Source: Drosophila persimilis (taxonomy: Eukaryota > Arthropoda > Insecta > Diptera > Drosophilidae). From it: a stretch of DNA of 64,000 nucleotides. Where the stretch lies: positions 1-64,000 of the forward strand of contig NW_020825335.1 in the NCBI RefSeq assembly GCF_003286085.1. Direction: 5' to 3'. Positions 1-11,690 of this stretch are shown one piece after another. The translations under genes were made by a program, and so were the position numbers. Numbering within the stretch: the stretch's first letter is position 1; every line of letters begins with the position of its first letter. Under the pieces are notes generated by a model. The model was not told where the DNA came from. It made no database searches and saw only the letters and a program-made list of their open reading frames with translations.

Positions 1-1
1 A

Positions 2-130
2 AACCAAGCTAGTGGGAGTGGACCCAACCAACCTACTAAAAGAGGGAGGGAGAGCCAGAGTGGCCAAACGAAGATGGACGTAAATTTTCATCAAGCCGCC
101 TCGGAAGAAACCGAGGAGGACCCTATATAA
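2..130 (+). CDS. gag: Errantivirus Gag, C-terminal fragment
   Basis: This frame is open from the window edge to a TAA at 128-130. It encodes a polar, Gln/Glu-rich Gag tail (about 42 residues visible). It overlaps the pol frame, which is open from position 37, so pol lies in the -1 frame relative to gag. That is the usual errantivirus arrangement, in which Gag-Pol is made by ribosomal frameshifting. No nucleocapsid zinc knuckle is visible, and this clade often lacks one. The assignment rests on position and frame; the fragment is too short to be diagnostic by itself. Confidence 0.6.
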   Translation, partial: NQASGSGPNQPTKRGRESQSGQTKMDVNFHQAASEETEEDPI

Positions 131-3100
131 ACATTACCATTAATAAAAGAATATTAAGGTGTATCGCTGACTCGGGATCATCGATCAACATCATGAAAGA
201 AAATTACACAGATTCCGAGATAAAAGACGATAACCTTACGGTCCATACCATCAATGGACCTGTCCGTTTAACTAAGAGTATAATGAGGAATGCGAACAAA
301 ACATGTCCGTCCGAACAAAAGTTCTACATACATAACTTTTCCGAAAATTATGATATTTTATTAGGAAGAGAATACTTGATGGCAAGTAAAGCCGTCATCG
401 ATTACAGAAATGACACTGTAACACTAGGAGCTAGGTCGTACCCAATCATTCAGAGTGGAGAAGCTATTGAAGCCGGCAAGACCGCACAGAAGTGCACTGA
501 TCCCTCTACAAAAGAAGAGAAGATCGCACCTAAGTGCCTTGACCCATCTCCAGAGGGAGATCAATACTTCGCTTCCGCTCTAGACAGTGAATTAAGGGAA
601 TGTAATCAATTAAGATTGGAACACTTAAACGACGAAGAGAGGGAAGAGTTAAAGAAGGTCTTATATGAGTTTAAGGATGTGCAGTACAGAGAAGGTGACA
701 ATTTGACTTTCACAAGTACAATCAAGCACGAGATCAAAACTCAACATGAAGACCCGGTCTACAGACGACCATACAAATATGCCCAGATACATGATCAGGA
801 GGTAAACCAGCAAATCAAAGATATGATCAGGCAGGGAATAATTCGAAAGTCGAATTCTCCTTACTGCTCGCCCATATCTATGATTCCGAAGAAGATAGAT
901 GCTTCAGGAAAGCAAAAATATCGAATGGTAGTAGACTATAGAAGTCTAAATGAAATAACAGTTAAAGACAAATTCCCAACTCCAAGAATGGATGAAATCC
1001 TAGACAAACTAGGTAAATGTCAGTATTTTACGACAATCGATTTAGCAAAAGGTTTCCATCAAATACCCATGGAACCTAGCTCAATCCCCAAAACTGCGTT
1101 CTCCACTAAGCATGGACATTACGAGTTCACTCGTATGCCCTTTGGGCTAACCACTGCCCCAGCTACCTTCCAAAGATGTATGAACAATCTGCTAGAAGAG
1201 TTAATCTTCAAAGATTGCTTTGTATACTTAGATGACATCATTATATTTTCCACTTCATTGGAAGAACACTTGTTGTCACTAAGGAGAGTATTTGGAAAGT
1301 TGAGAGACGCCAACTTGAAGCTACAAATGGATAAATGTGAATTCATGAAAAAGGAAACTGAATTCCTAGGTCATGTAGTCACTACTGAAGGAATAGTACC
1401 AAATCCAGGCAAAATCTCTGCCATTGTCAAATTTCCAATACCAGAAACGACTAAACAAATAAAGTCATTCTTAGGTCTGTGCGGGTTCTACAGGAAATTC
1501 ATTCCTAATTTTGCAAACATAGCAAAACCCATGACACTCAAACTAAAGAAAGGAGCTGTCATAGACCCCAAGGAAGAAAAGTACGTCGAGGCATTTGAGA
1601 GACTAAAAGTACTCATCACCTCAGACCCTATCCTTGCGTTCCCAGACTTTGACAAAATGTTCACGGTAACAACCGACGCTAGTAACATAGCATTGGGAGC
1701 GGTTTTGTCACAAGAACACAAACCGATCTGCTACGCTAGCAGAACCCTAAATGAACATGAAATAAACTATTCAGCCATCGAAAAGGAATTATTAGCGATC
1801 GTATGGGCAACCAAGTATTTCCGTTCATACCTGTTCGGTAGAACATTCGAGATACAAAGCGATCATAAACCCTTGATTTGGTTGAACAACCTCAAGGAGC
1901 CAAATATGAAATTACAAAGGTGGAAAATAAAACTGAATGAGTTTGATTTTAAAATGAAATATCTACCAGGCAAAGAAAATCATGTAGCTGATGCCTTATC
2001 AAGGGTAAGGATTAATGAAAATCTCCTGGGAGAAGCTTCCAATAGCGTTGGTGCAACTGTACATAGCGCACAGGAAGACAATCTAAATCACATTGCTATC
2101 ACGGAAAGACCAATTAACTATTACAATCGGCAAATTGAGCTAATAAAAGGCAATGAAGATAAGGTAGAAACAATTCGTTATTTTCACAAGCTAATCATCA
2201 AGATCACGTATAAGGAAATGACTAACACCTTAGCGAAGGATATAATAAAGGAATATCTATGCACCAAAAAGAGCGCATTATATTTTCATAACGAAACAGA
2301 TTTTCCTCCATTCCAAAAAGCCTATTTAGAAATCATTAATTCTAACAATATAACCAAAGCTATTAAATCAAGCACGAAACTCCTAGATATTCAGAATTAC
2401 GCTGAATTTAAAGAAACCATATTAAAGAATCATAAAGGCTTACTCCATCCAGGGATAGAGAAAACCGTCAATTGGTTTAGGGGAAAATACTATTACCCGG
2501 ATTATCAAAAACTAATCCAAAACATCATAAACGAATGTCCTACTTGTAATATTGCCAAAACAGAGCATAGAAATACGAAGTTGGCATTCGAAACTACACC
2601 GGAAATACTGAACATCAGAGAGAAATACGTCATGGATTTCTATATGGTTGGTAACCAACAGTTCCTATCATGTATTGACGTATACTCGAAGTTTGCCACT
2701 CTTGTAGAAGTAAAAAGTCGTGACTGGTTAGAAGCAAAAAGAGCCATCATGAAAGTTTTTAACGAGATGGGCAAACCAATTGAAATCAAAGCCGATAAAG
2801 ATTCAGCTTTTATGTGCACAGCATTGCAAGCATGGCTGAATGCGGAAAACGTCAAAATAGAGATCACTTCCAGCAAAAATGGAATATCTGACGTAGAAAG
2901 ATTTCATAAAACAGTAAATGAAAAATTAAGAATAATATCTAGCGAGGATAACACAGAAGATAGATTCACGAAGTTTGAATTAATTCTTTATACTTATAAT
3001 CATAAAACCAAACATAATACCACAAATAGGACACCAGCTGATATATTCATTTATGCAGGCTCACCTGATTATGACACACAACTAAATAAAGTGAATAAAA

Positions 3101-3372
3101 TCACTCAATTAAATAAAAACCGCATAGAGTATGAAGTAGATACCCGCTATAAACTATCACCTCTAGTTAAGTCTAAGGTAACAAATCCTTTCAAAAGGAC
3201 GGGTGAAATTAGACAGGTAGACGAAAAACATTATGAAGAAAAGAATAGGGGTAGGAAAATAACTCATTATAAATCAAAATTCAAGAAAAAGAAGAAATCT
3301 AATAGAAGCAAATATAATAATTCCAGAGAAACCGAGGAAGTTAATGGAATCGGCGAACTTCAACACAATTAA
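37..3372 (+). CDS. pol: Errantivirus Pol polyprotein (protease, RT, RNase H, integrase)
   Basis: The frame is open from 37 and is probably reached by -1 frameshifting from gag; the first ATG (193) is inside the protease. The aspartic protease active site (Asp-Ser-Gly) is coded at 169-177, just before that ATG. Numbered from the ATG, reverse transcriptase has its YLDD catalytic box at residues 345-348. RNase H starts near residue 490 (Thr-Asp-Ala-Ser). The integrase has an HHCC zinc finger near 750-795, then Asp near 815, Asp near 870 and Glu near 902 (DDE triad). No stop interrupts the reading frame. The 3' end overlaps env by 29 nt. It copies retroviral RNA into DNA and integrates it, so this copy may be coding-competent if its 5' part is intact. 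Confidence 0.88.
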
Positions 3373-4759
3373 AATCCTCATCTTCCTCATAATTACCATC
3401 GTAATGGCACAGGGCCAAAACATAGAAATAAATTCTATAAAATCCCAAAACGGATATATGATATTCAAAACTGGATCGATCAACATACCTATCAATTACG
3501 AATACCATTATCTAACTGTTAATGTAACTAAAACCGAAGAACTATACCAAAATTTGTTAAGGCAAGCCACTAAATTCCAGGACATAATCCAAATAAAATA
3601 TCTAGTAGACAAATTGCAAAGAGAAATGAACGGGCTAAAAATAACCAAAAGAAATAAAAGAGGCCTAATCAATATAGTAGGAACAGCCTACAAATATCTC
3701 TTTGGAACACTAGATCAGGAAGATAAAGTCGATTTGGAACAAAAAATAGAAAATTTAGCCAGCCATAGCATTCAAATGAATGAACTAAATTTGGTAATAG
3801 ATGCAGTTAATAGCGGAATAAACGTTATAAACAAACTAAATGAAGAAAAAGACAGGAATCAACAAATAGAAATTTTGATATTCAATCTACAACATTTCAC
3901 AGAATATATCGAAGATATAGAACTAGGTATGCAATTAACTTGGCTCGGTATATTTAATCCAAAATTATTAAAACAAGACTACCTGGAACAAATAAATTCT
4001 GAGAAAATACTAAATATAAAAACCTCCACATGGCTAAAATCCGATACCAACGAAATTCTAATAATTTCCAACATTCCCAAAGACATTACAAAAGTACCAA
4101 TCTATAAAATCGTTCCGTATCCAGACGAATTAAATAACATGTTAACAGATATGACATACGACAAGTACTACATAAAAAATGAAGAAGTATTTGTTAAAGA
4201 AACTAGATTGAAAACCAATGACAATTGTATAAAAGGAATTTTAATGCAAACTCCCACTAAATGTCCATATTCCAAAACATTTCAAAACTTTCAAATAAAC
4301 TTTATTGAACCCAATATACTAATCACGTGGAATCTTCCAAAAACAACGCTAAATCAGAATTGTGTAAACCAAGAAATCATAGCGGAAGGAAATACCATTA
4401 TAAAAATCTACAACTGTTCAATCCAATTAAATGAATTTACAATATCAAACAAAATGTTAGATTTTGCCCAGAATGTTTATGTCAACAACAACATAACTAA
4501 AATAAAACCACTGTCGTATGTCCAAACTAATGAAATAATTATGCAATACACCACATATAGTAACCTATTACAAATAAGTCTACTAATTTTATTTGTCATA
4601 ATTATATTAGTACTACTAAGTTATGTAGCTGTTAAATTTACGAAAACTTCTAAAAGAGTCACGGTTAAATGTATAAACCCTATAATAGAAGCAGAAGAGG
4701 AACCAACCTCAGCCACCGCACTTGACACCCCGTCACTATACCCGAGGGTAATCGCCTAG
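3344..4759 (+). CDS. env: Errantivirus envelope glycoprotein (471 aa)
   Basis: This uninterrupted ORF lies directly after pol. It has a hydrophobic N-terminal signal peptide (about residues 8-22), a basic furin-type cleavage site Arg-Asn-Lys-Arg at 103-106 followed by a Gly-rich hydrophobic segment resembling the fusion peptide region, several N-glycosylation sequons, and a single transmembrane helix near residues 412-435 followed by a short cytoplasmic tail. This is the layout of the errantivirus/baculovirus F-type envelope. Errantivirus Env is normally made from a spliced subgenomic mRNA, and the start used here is the first ATG overlapping the pol end. A homologous but frameshifted copy lies at 57319-58838. 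Confidence 0.85.
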   Translation: MESANFNTIKILIFLIITIVMAQGQNIEINSIKSQNGYMIFKTGSINIPINYEYHYLTVNVTKTEELYQNLLRQATKFQDIIQIKYLVDKLQREMNGLKITKRNKRGLINIVGTAYKYLFGTLDQEDKVDLEQKIENLASHSIQMNELNLVIDAVNSGINVINKLNEEKDRNQQIEILIFNLQHFTEYIEDIELGMQLTWLGIFNPKLLKQDYLEQINSEKILNIKTSTWLKSDTNEILIISNIPKDITKVPIYKIVPYPDELNNMLTDMTYDKYYIKNEEVFVKETRLKTNDNCIKGILMQTPTKCPYSKTFQNFQINFIEPNILITWNLPKTTLNQNCVNQEIIAEGNTIIKIYNCSIQLNEFTISNKMLDFAQNVYVNNNITKIKPLSYVQTNEIIMQYTTYSNLLQISLLILFVIIILVLLSYVAVKFTKTSKRVTVKCINPIIEAEEEPTSATALDTPSLYPRVIA

Positions 4760-4779
4760 GGACAGGCTAATAACAAACG

Positions 4780-4786
4780 TTGGGGG
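4780..4786 (+). promoter_or_regulatory. Polypurine tract of errantivirus
   Basis: A short run, TTGGGGG, directly precedes the LTR start AGTGACAT at 4787. By position it is the plus-strand DNA primer site. The same arrangement appears on the minus strand at 57292-57297 in the second errantivirus copy, which supports the boundary. Confidence 0.6.
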
Positions 4787-5381
4787 AGTGACATATCCAT
4801 AATTCCCCACATCCCATACACATTATGTTTATGTACAATTCATCCACCCCATCCACACAAGTAACAGGACCCCACTCAAGAATCAATAACTATTTCTTCC
4901 CATACTCCAAGCTAGGGCCCCCCATAATATAAACAATGGACCACATTGTTTCAGCAACATTAGAATCACGCCACTCTCGAGAAATCGATTCTTTAGAATC
5001 ACGCCACTCATGAGGACCAATCAAAGCTAGACATAAAACCAAGGAGTATCACATTCCTAGCTCCGTCATGTAATGCAACACCGATCGCCAGCAGTGGATG
5101 CCTTTCATCAAAGCCGACGCATCCCCAAATATCGATCCAGGCACGTACGCCACCGACACGAAGATGCAGCCGAGGAAAGCAACGCCCGAAGCCAGAGTCG
5201 GGAGTTCCAAGAGAAGGGCTCATGGAAACTAGCCAGCAGCAGAGAGATCAGTTCCGTTTGAGACAAGCAGACCGAAAGTCAAGTCGGGGAATTCATTTAA
5301 ATCTTGTGACATAAAGATATTTAAGTTTGTAAAATAAAAGTATTTTTTAAAAACTTAAAATCGAGTTGCTGATATTTAACT
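4787..5381 (+). repeat. Errantivirus 3' LTR (595 bp)
   Basis: It starts AGTGACAT after the purine tract and ends TTAACT, followed by ATATATAC. The related LTR at 56606-57291 shares the ends and the TATTTAACTATATATA-type border. No second LTR is in the window for comparison, so the right border is inferred from the shared end with that related LTR. Confidence 0.7.
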
Positions 5382-5405
5382 ATATATACATTTGTATATT
5401 AAATT

Positions 5406-5474
5406 AAAAAGATAAGCTAATTAAGCTACTGGGTTCATACCCCATTTATAAAGGTTATAATCCTTTTTTTTTTA
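5406..5474 (+). tRNA. trnM: mt tRNA-Met (NUMT copy)
   Basis: Cloverleaf with anticodon CAT in the loop (GGGTTCATACCCC region) and matching acceptor arms; it lies directly before nd2 as in insect mtDNA. It is a NUMT relic and is not expected to be used. Only its last 20 nt are present in copy 2 (51031 on). Confidence 0.85.
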
Positions 5475-7316
5475 ATTTTTAATAATTCTTCAAAAATTTT
5501 ATTTTTAACAATTATAATTATCGGAACAATAATTACAGTTACATCTAATTCTTGGTTAGGAGCTTGAATAGGACTTGAAATTAATTTGTTATCTTTTATC
5601 CCCCTGCTAAGAGATAATAATAATTTAACTTCAACTGAAGCATCTTTAAAATATTTTTTAACCCAAGCATTAGCTTCAACTGTTTTATTATTTTCATCAA
5701 TTATTTTAATATTAAAAAATAATATAAATATTGAAATTAATGAATCATTTACTTCAATAATTATTATATCTGCTCTACTATTAAAAATAGGAGCTGCTCC
5801 TTTTCATTTCTGATTTCCTAATATAATAGAAGGTTTAACTTGAATAAATGCATTAATATTAATAACTTGACAAAAAATTGCCCCATTAATATTAATTTCT
5901 TATTTAAATATTAAAAATTTATTACTTATTAGAGTAATTTTGTCAGTAATTGTAGGGGCAATTGGTGGATTAAACCAAACATCTTTACGAAAATTAATAG
6001 CATTTTCTTCAATTAACCATTTAGGATGAATATTAATAAGTTTAATAATTAGAGAATCTGTATGATTGATTTATTTCACATTTTATTCTTTTTTATACCC
6101 GATACTCAAAATGAGTATTGGGGTATATTAGATTTGTGGTAAAAGTGGATGTGTGTAACGTCCAGAAGGAATCGTTTCCGACCCCATGAAGTATATATAT
6201 TCTTGATCAGCATCAATAGCCGAGTCGATTGAGCCATGTCTGTCTGTCCGTCTGTCCGTCCCCTTCAGCGCCTAATGCTCAAAGACTATAAGAGCTAGAG
6301 CAACGATGTTTTGGATCCAGACTTCTGTGATATGTCACTGCTACAAAAATATTTCAAAACTTTTCCCCGCCCACTTCCGCCCCCACAAAGGGCGAAAATC
6401 TGTGGCATCCACAATTTTAAAGATACGAGAAAACCAAAAACGCAGAATCGTAGAGAATGGCCATATCTTTTAGACTGCAGAATCTGAATTGGATCGTATT
6501 ATTATTATAGCCAGCATCAAGAAAACAATTTCATTTTTTCTCGCCCTGTCTCTCTCTAACACACAGCATAGGCGGCTTTGCTTAGAGTAAAACATTAGCG
6601 CCTAGATCTCAGAGACTATAAAAGCTAGAGCAACCAAATTTGGTATCCACACTCCTAATATATCGGAACGAGACGAGTTTGTTTCAAAACCCCCTTCCGC
6701 CCCCGCAAAGGATGCAAATCTGGGGATATTCACAAATCTCAGAGACTCTTAAGGCTAGAGTATATCAGAAAATTTCGCCCCACCCCCTTCCGCCCCCACA
6801 AAGGACGAAGAACTGTTGCATCCATAATATTGCAGAGCCATACTGCCTTAGTATCGGGTATAACTGTAGAGTTGCGGTGTCCGCAGCAACTCACAACGTT
6901 CCCCCTCGTTATCATTTATTTTAACTTTTATATTTAATATTTTTAAATTATTTCATTTAAATCAATTATTTTCTTGATTCATAAATAGAAAAGTTTTAAA
7001 ATTTACTTTATTTATGAATTTTTTATCTTTAGGTGGATTACCTCCATTTTTAGGATTTTTACCTAAATGATTAGTAATTCAAGAATTAACATTTTGTAAT
7101 CAATATTTTACATTAACAATTATAATAATATCAACATTGATTACATTATTTTTTTATTTACGAATTTGCTATTCAGCATTTATGCTAAATTACTATGAAA
7201 ATAATTGAACAATTAATACTCAATTTAATAATATAAATACAAATTTATATTTAATTTGCACTTTTTTTTCAATTTTTGGATTATTTTTAATTTCTTTATT
7301 CTTTTTTATACTTTAA
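5475..7316 (+). pseudogene. nd2: NADH dehydrogenase subunit 2 (nd2), NUMT, split by INE-1
   Basis: It starts with an ATT codon directly after trnM and ends in TAA overlapping trnW by 2 nt, as in Drosophila mtDNA. The nd2 sequence runs 5475-6093 and resumes near 6911. Between them lies an ~817-bp INE-1 element, which alone prevents function. The internal TGA (Trp) codons fit the mitochondrial code. The same gene with the same insertion occurs at 51051-52892. Confidence 0.9.
6094..6910 (+). mobile_element. INE-1 / DINE-1 (DNAREP1-type) element in nd2
   Basis: It begins TATACCCGATACTC and carries the familiar INE-1 core: GTTTCCGACCCCAT, AGTATATATATTCTTGATCAGCATCAATAGCCGAG-type text, and the GTCTGTCCGTCTGTCCGTCC run. 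INE-1 is the abundant short non-autonomous helentron-like repeat of Drosophila. It interrupts nd2 between a T run and ATCATTTA without a clear target duplication, as expected for helitron-type insertion. Internal motifs such as CTTCCGCCCCCACAAAGG repeat two to three times. No coding capacity is believed. Confidence 0.85.
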
Positions 7317-7380
7317 GGCTTTAAGTTAAATAAACTAATAGCCTTCAAAGCTGTAAATAGGGGTAATCCTTTAAGCCTTA
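7315..7380 (+). tRNA. trnW: mt tRNA-Trp (NUMT copy)
   Basis: Acceptor AAGGCTT pairs with AAGCCTT and the anticodon loop contains TCA (CTTCAAA). It overlaps the nd2 stop by 2 nt and trnC by 8 nt, the standard insect arrangement. Confidence 0.85.
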
Positions 7381-7434
7381 GTAAATTTTTACTCCTTCAA
7401 AATTGCAGTTTGATATCATTATTGACTATAAGAC
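7373..7434 (-). tRNA. trnC: mt tRNA-Cys (NUMT copy)
   Basis: On the minus strand the anticodon GCA lies in AACTGCAATT. The position between trnW and trnY and the 8-nt overlap with trnW match Drosophila mtDNA. Confidence 0.8.
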
Positions 7435-7439
7435 TGTTT

Positions 7440-7502
7440 GATTAAGAAGAATAACTCTTATAAATAAATTTACAATCTATCGCCTAAATTTCAGCCACTT
7501 AA

Positions 7503-7504
<2 letters not shown>
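7440..7504 (-). tRNA. trnY: mt tRNA-Tyr (NUMT copy)
   Basis: The minus-strand acceptor GATTAAG pairs perfectly with CTTAATC; the anticodon is GTA. It overlaps the first bases of cox1. Confidence 0.87.
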
Positions 7505-9038
<1,534 letters not shown>

Positions 9039-9040
9039 TT

Positions 9041-9105
9041 TCTAATATGGCAGATTAGTGCAATGGATTTAAGCTCCATATATAAAGTATTTTACTTTTA
9101 TTAGA
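9041..9105 (+). tRNA. trnL2: mt tRNA-Leu(UUR) (NUMT copy)
   Basis: Acceptor TCTAATA pairs with TATTAGA; anticodon TAA in GATTTAAGC; it lies between cox1 and cox2 as in insects. Confidence 0.88.
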
Positions 9106-9111
9106 AAATTA

Positions 9112-9799
9112 ATGTCTACATGAGCTAATTTAGGTTTACAAGATAGAGCCTCTCCATTAATGGAACAATTAATTTTTTTTCATGACCACGCATTATTAAT
9201 TTTAGTAATAATTACAGTATTAGTTGGATATTTAATATTTATATTATTTTTTAATAGTTATGTAAATCGATTTCTTTTACATGGACAATTAATTGAAATA
9301 ATTTGAACAATTTTACCGGCAATTATTCTTTTATTTATTGCTATACCTTCTCTTCGATTATTATATTTACTAGATGAAATCAATGAACCTTCAATTACAC
9401 TAAAAAGAATTGGTCATCAATGATATTGAAGTTATGAATATTCAGATTTTAATAACGTAGAATTTGATTCTTATATAATCCCAACAAATGAATTATCAAA
9501 TGATGGATTTCGACTACTAGATGTTGATAATCGAATTGTTTTACCTATAAATTCTCAAATTCGAATTTTAGTAACAGCAGCTGATGTTATCCACTCATGA
9601 ACAGTCCCAGCTTTAGGAGTTAAGGTAGACGGAACACCTGGACGATTAAATCAAACTAATTTTTTTATTAACCGACCTGGTTTATTTTATGGACAATGTT
9701 CAGAAATTTGTGGAGCTAATCATAGTTTTATACCTATTGTAATTGAAAGTGTTCCAGTAAATTATTTTATTAAATGAATTTCTAATAGAGTAAATTCTT
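9112..9799 (+). pseudogene. cox2: Cytochrome c oxidase subunit II (cox2), NUMT copy
   Basis: ATG start, 688 nt with the incomplete T stop before trnK, the exact Drosophila arrangement. The two N-terminal membrane segments and the CuA region (C-S-E-I-C motif, coded by TGTTCAGAAATTTGT at 9698-9712) are present. No lesion was noticed, but the mitochondrial code makes it non-functional in the nucleus. The copy at 54705-55475 has an 83-bp internal duplication. Confidence 0.9.
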
Positions 9800-9870
9800 C
9801 ATTAGATGACTGAAAGCAAGTACTGGTCTCTTAAACCATTTTATAGTAAATTAGCAATTACTTCTAATGA
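9800..9870 (+). tRNA. trnK: mt tRNA-Lys (NUMT copy)
   Basis: Acceptor CATTAGA pairs with TCTAATG; the anticodon CTT lies in TCTCTTAAA. It directly follows cox2. Confidence 0.87.
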
Positions 9871-9908
9871 AATAATATCATCAATAATGAATTTTATATT
9901 AAATTTAA

Positions 9909-9975
9909 AAAAAAATTAGTTAAATTCATAACATTAGTATGTCAAACTAAAATTATTAAATTTTTAATATTTTTT
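9909..9975 (+). tRNA. trnD: mt tRNA-Asp (NUMT copy)
   Basis: The A-run acceptor pairs with ATTTTTT and the anticodon GTC lies in ATGTCAAAC. The ~38 nt of AT-rich spacer after trnK (9871-9908) is longer than I would expect. Copy 2 of this gene is cut at 55637. Confidence 0.8.
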
Positions 9976-9976
9976 G

Positions 9977-10138
9977 ATTCCACAAATAGCACCAATTAGA
10001 TGATTACTTTTATTTATTGTATTTTCTATTACATTTATTTTATTTTGTTCAATTAATTATTATTCATTTATACCTTCTTCACCTAAATCTAACGAATTAA
10101 AAAATATTAATTTAAATTCAATAAATTGAAAATGATAA
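9977..10138 (+). pseudogene. atp8: ATP synthase subunit 8 (atp8), NUMT copy
   Basis: ATT start encoding I-P-Q-M-A-P, ending TAA at 10136-10138; 162 nt as in Drosophila, overlapping atp6 by 7 nt. No lesion is seen, but it is a NUMT relic. Confidence 0.87.
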
Positions 10139-10657
10139 CAAATTTATTTTCTGTATTCGACCCGTCAGCAATTTTTAATTTATCATTAAATTGATTAAGA
10201 ACATTTTTAGGACTTTTAATAATTCCATCAATTTATTGATTAATACCATCTCGATTTAATATTTTTTGAAATTCAATTTTACAAACTTTACATAAAGAAT
10301 TTAAAACACTATTAGGACCTTCAGGTCATAATGGTTCAACATTTATTTTTATTTCATTATTTTCTTTAATTTTATTTAATAATTTCATAGGATTATTCCC
10401 ATATATTTTTACGAGAACAAGTCACTTAACTCTAACTCTTTCTTTAGCTTTACCTTTATGATTATGTTTTATACTTTATGGTTGAATTAATCATACACAA
10501 CATATATTTGCCCACTTAGTACCACAAGGATTACCAGCTGTTTTAATACCATTTATAGTATGTATTGAAACTATTAGAAATGTAATTCGACCTGGAACTT
10601 TAGCTGTTCGATTAACAGCTAATATAATTGCAGGACACTTATTATTAACTTTATTAG
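10132..10657 (+). pseudogene. atp6: ATP synthase subunit 6 (atp6), 3'-truncated NUMT copy
   Basis: ATG at 10132 inside the atp8 end, reading M-M-T-N-L-F-S-V-F-D-P. The gene stops matching at about 10657, where a retroelement LTR begins (TGTAAACT). The last ~150 nt of atp6 and the first ~17 nt of cox3 are absent on the far side of the insertion (resumes near 14681). The insertion was therefore accompanied by a deletion of roughly 170-200 bp of mtDNA. Confidence 0.88.
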
Positions 10658-10857
10658 TGTAAACTTTTAATCGCACGGTTTTTATTATATGTTCTTCTTT
10701 CTTGATCGTCGTATATGAATGAATGTGTGTTGGCATATCGATACTTGTCGAGGACAAGTATCGATATATCGAGTACATTGGTATTTCTTATAATACTATC
10801 GATGAGTAAATCTTAAACTAATATTCAAATCTTATAAACTGATATTCATATCTTACA
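10658..10857 (-). repeat. LTR (200 bp) of rearranged gypsy-type element
   Basis: Reading on the minus strand it starts TGTAAGATATG and ends AAAGTTTACA (TG...CA). Most of it recurs inverted at 11516-11690, where the left TG and right end are lost. The left copy has an extra 16-bp palindromic stretch (ACTTGTCCTCGACAAGT) not in the right copy. Confidence 0.65.
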
Positions 10858-10963
10858 TTCGGGCAACCTGACTACAGATCGCCCATGATCTACACACTAA
10901 GGCATACAGTTGGTTAAACATTTCTTATTCGGTATTGTCTTACTTAACATACTATTTCATCGA

Positions 10964-11506
10964 TTAACAACATGAGACCATGGTTTTATCCTTACACTCT
11001 ACCCAGGGTTTAAGCCTTGCTGGTTCTAGTATACTTCGGAATGGCATTTGCGTCAACTGACAGTCCTCAATGTCGACAACCTCATAACGATCATTATCCA
11101 AAACTCTATTGATCCTGTACGGTCCTCGATACTTTGGTGCGAACTTCTTATTGATCCCCGGTGTTGTGTCCACATGCCGGACTGCTACATAGTCACCAGG
11201 TTCATACTTTAATGGGGCTCTATGTTTATGGGCATACATCTTCTCATTTCTTTTCTGCGACAACCGTATGTTCTCACTTGCTATTTCTCTTATAGTTTCC
11301 AACTCTCTAAGTTCTGACGCTAACTTCTCCTCTAGGTATTCGGTTAATTCATCTACAACGGGTCCTTTCTGGGGTATTCCAAATAACAATGAGCTAGGTG
11401 TCTTTTTCGTACTGCTGTTAACGGAGTTATTAATGGCGTGCTCTACCTTGCTCATCAACCTATACCAATCGGCTTGCTCAAGGGGCTCTGACAGTTTTCC
11501 TAACAT
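10964..11506 (-). pseudogene. Integrase C-terminal half, Ty3/gypsy (inverted arm)
   Basis: This 180-residue frame matches residues of the plus-strand ORF ending at 12616 almost exactly. It begins just after the catalytic glutamate region, so it lacks all three catalytic residues, and it ends with the same terminal Cys-Cys. It covers the integrase C-terminal domain that contacts DNA. It is a rearranged fragment without its own start region; the ATG at 11506 is simply the first Met of the fragment. Confidence 0.8.
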
Positions 11507-11515
11507 TACTCCCCC

Positions 11516-11690
11516 CGTAAGATATGAATATCAGTTTATAAGATTTGAATATTAGTTTAAGATTTACTCATCGATAGTATTATAAGAAATACCAATGTAC
11601 TCGATATATCGATACTTGTCGAGGATATGCCAACACACATTCATTCATATACGACGATCAAGAAAGAAGAACATATAATACACTCGATGC
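11516..11690 (+). repeat. Partial LTR between the two integrase arms
   Basis: It is an inverted copy of the LTR at 10658-10857, starting GTAAGATATG after a C run and ending near ACATATAAT. It is fused directly to pol sequence, not to a primer-binding site, so it is not a normal 5' LTR. Confidence 0.65.

Larger units (their letters stand above)
1..5381 (+). mobile_element. Errantivirus (gypsy/17.6/297-type endogenous retrovirus), 5' part outside window
   Basis: The end of gag, a complete-looking pol, an env ORF, a short purine tract and one LTR follow each other in errantivirus order. The LTR starts AGTGACAT and ends TTAACT, like the AGT...ACT termini of the gypsy group, and ATAT follows it, the kind of target these integrases prefer. 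The 5' LTR and most of gag lie left of position 1, so the target duplication cannot be confirmed. The right flank is mitochondrial DNA just before trnM, so the provirus probably sits in the NUMT, which may continue to the left of the window. A related minus-strand copy lies at 56606-58908. Confidence 0.88.

Noticed and set aside
5073..5261. 62-codon ORF in the errantivirus LTR
   Set aside because: LTR sequence with opposing overlapping frames and no recognisable protein.
6640..6924. 94-codon ORF in INE-1 (and 52216-52500)
   Set aside because: INE-1 is non-coding; the frame crosses short internal repeats and runs into nd2.
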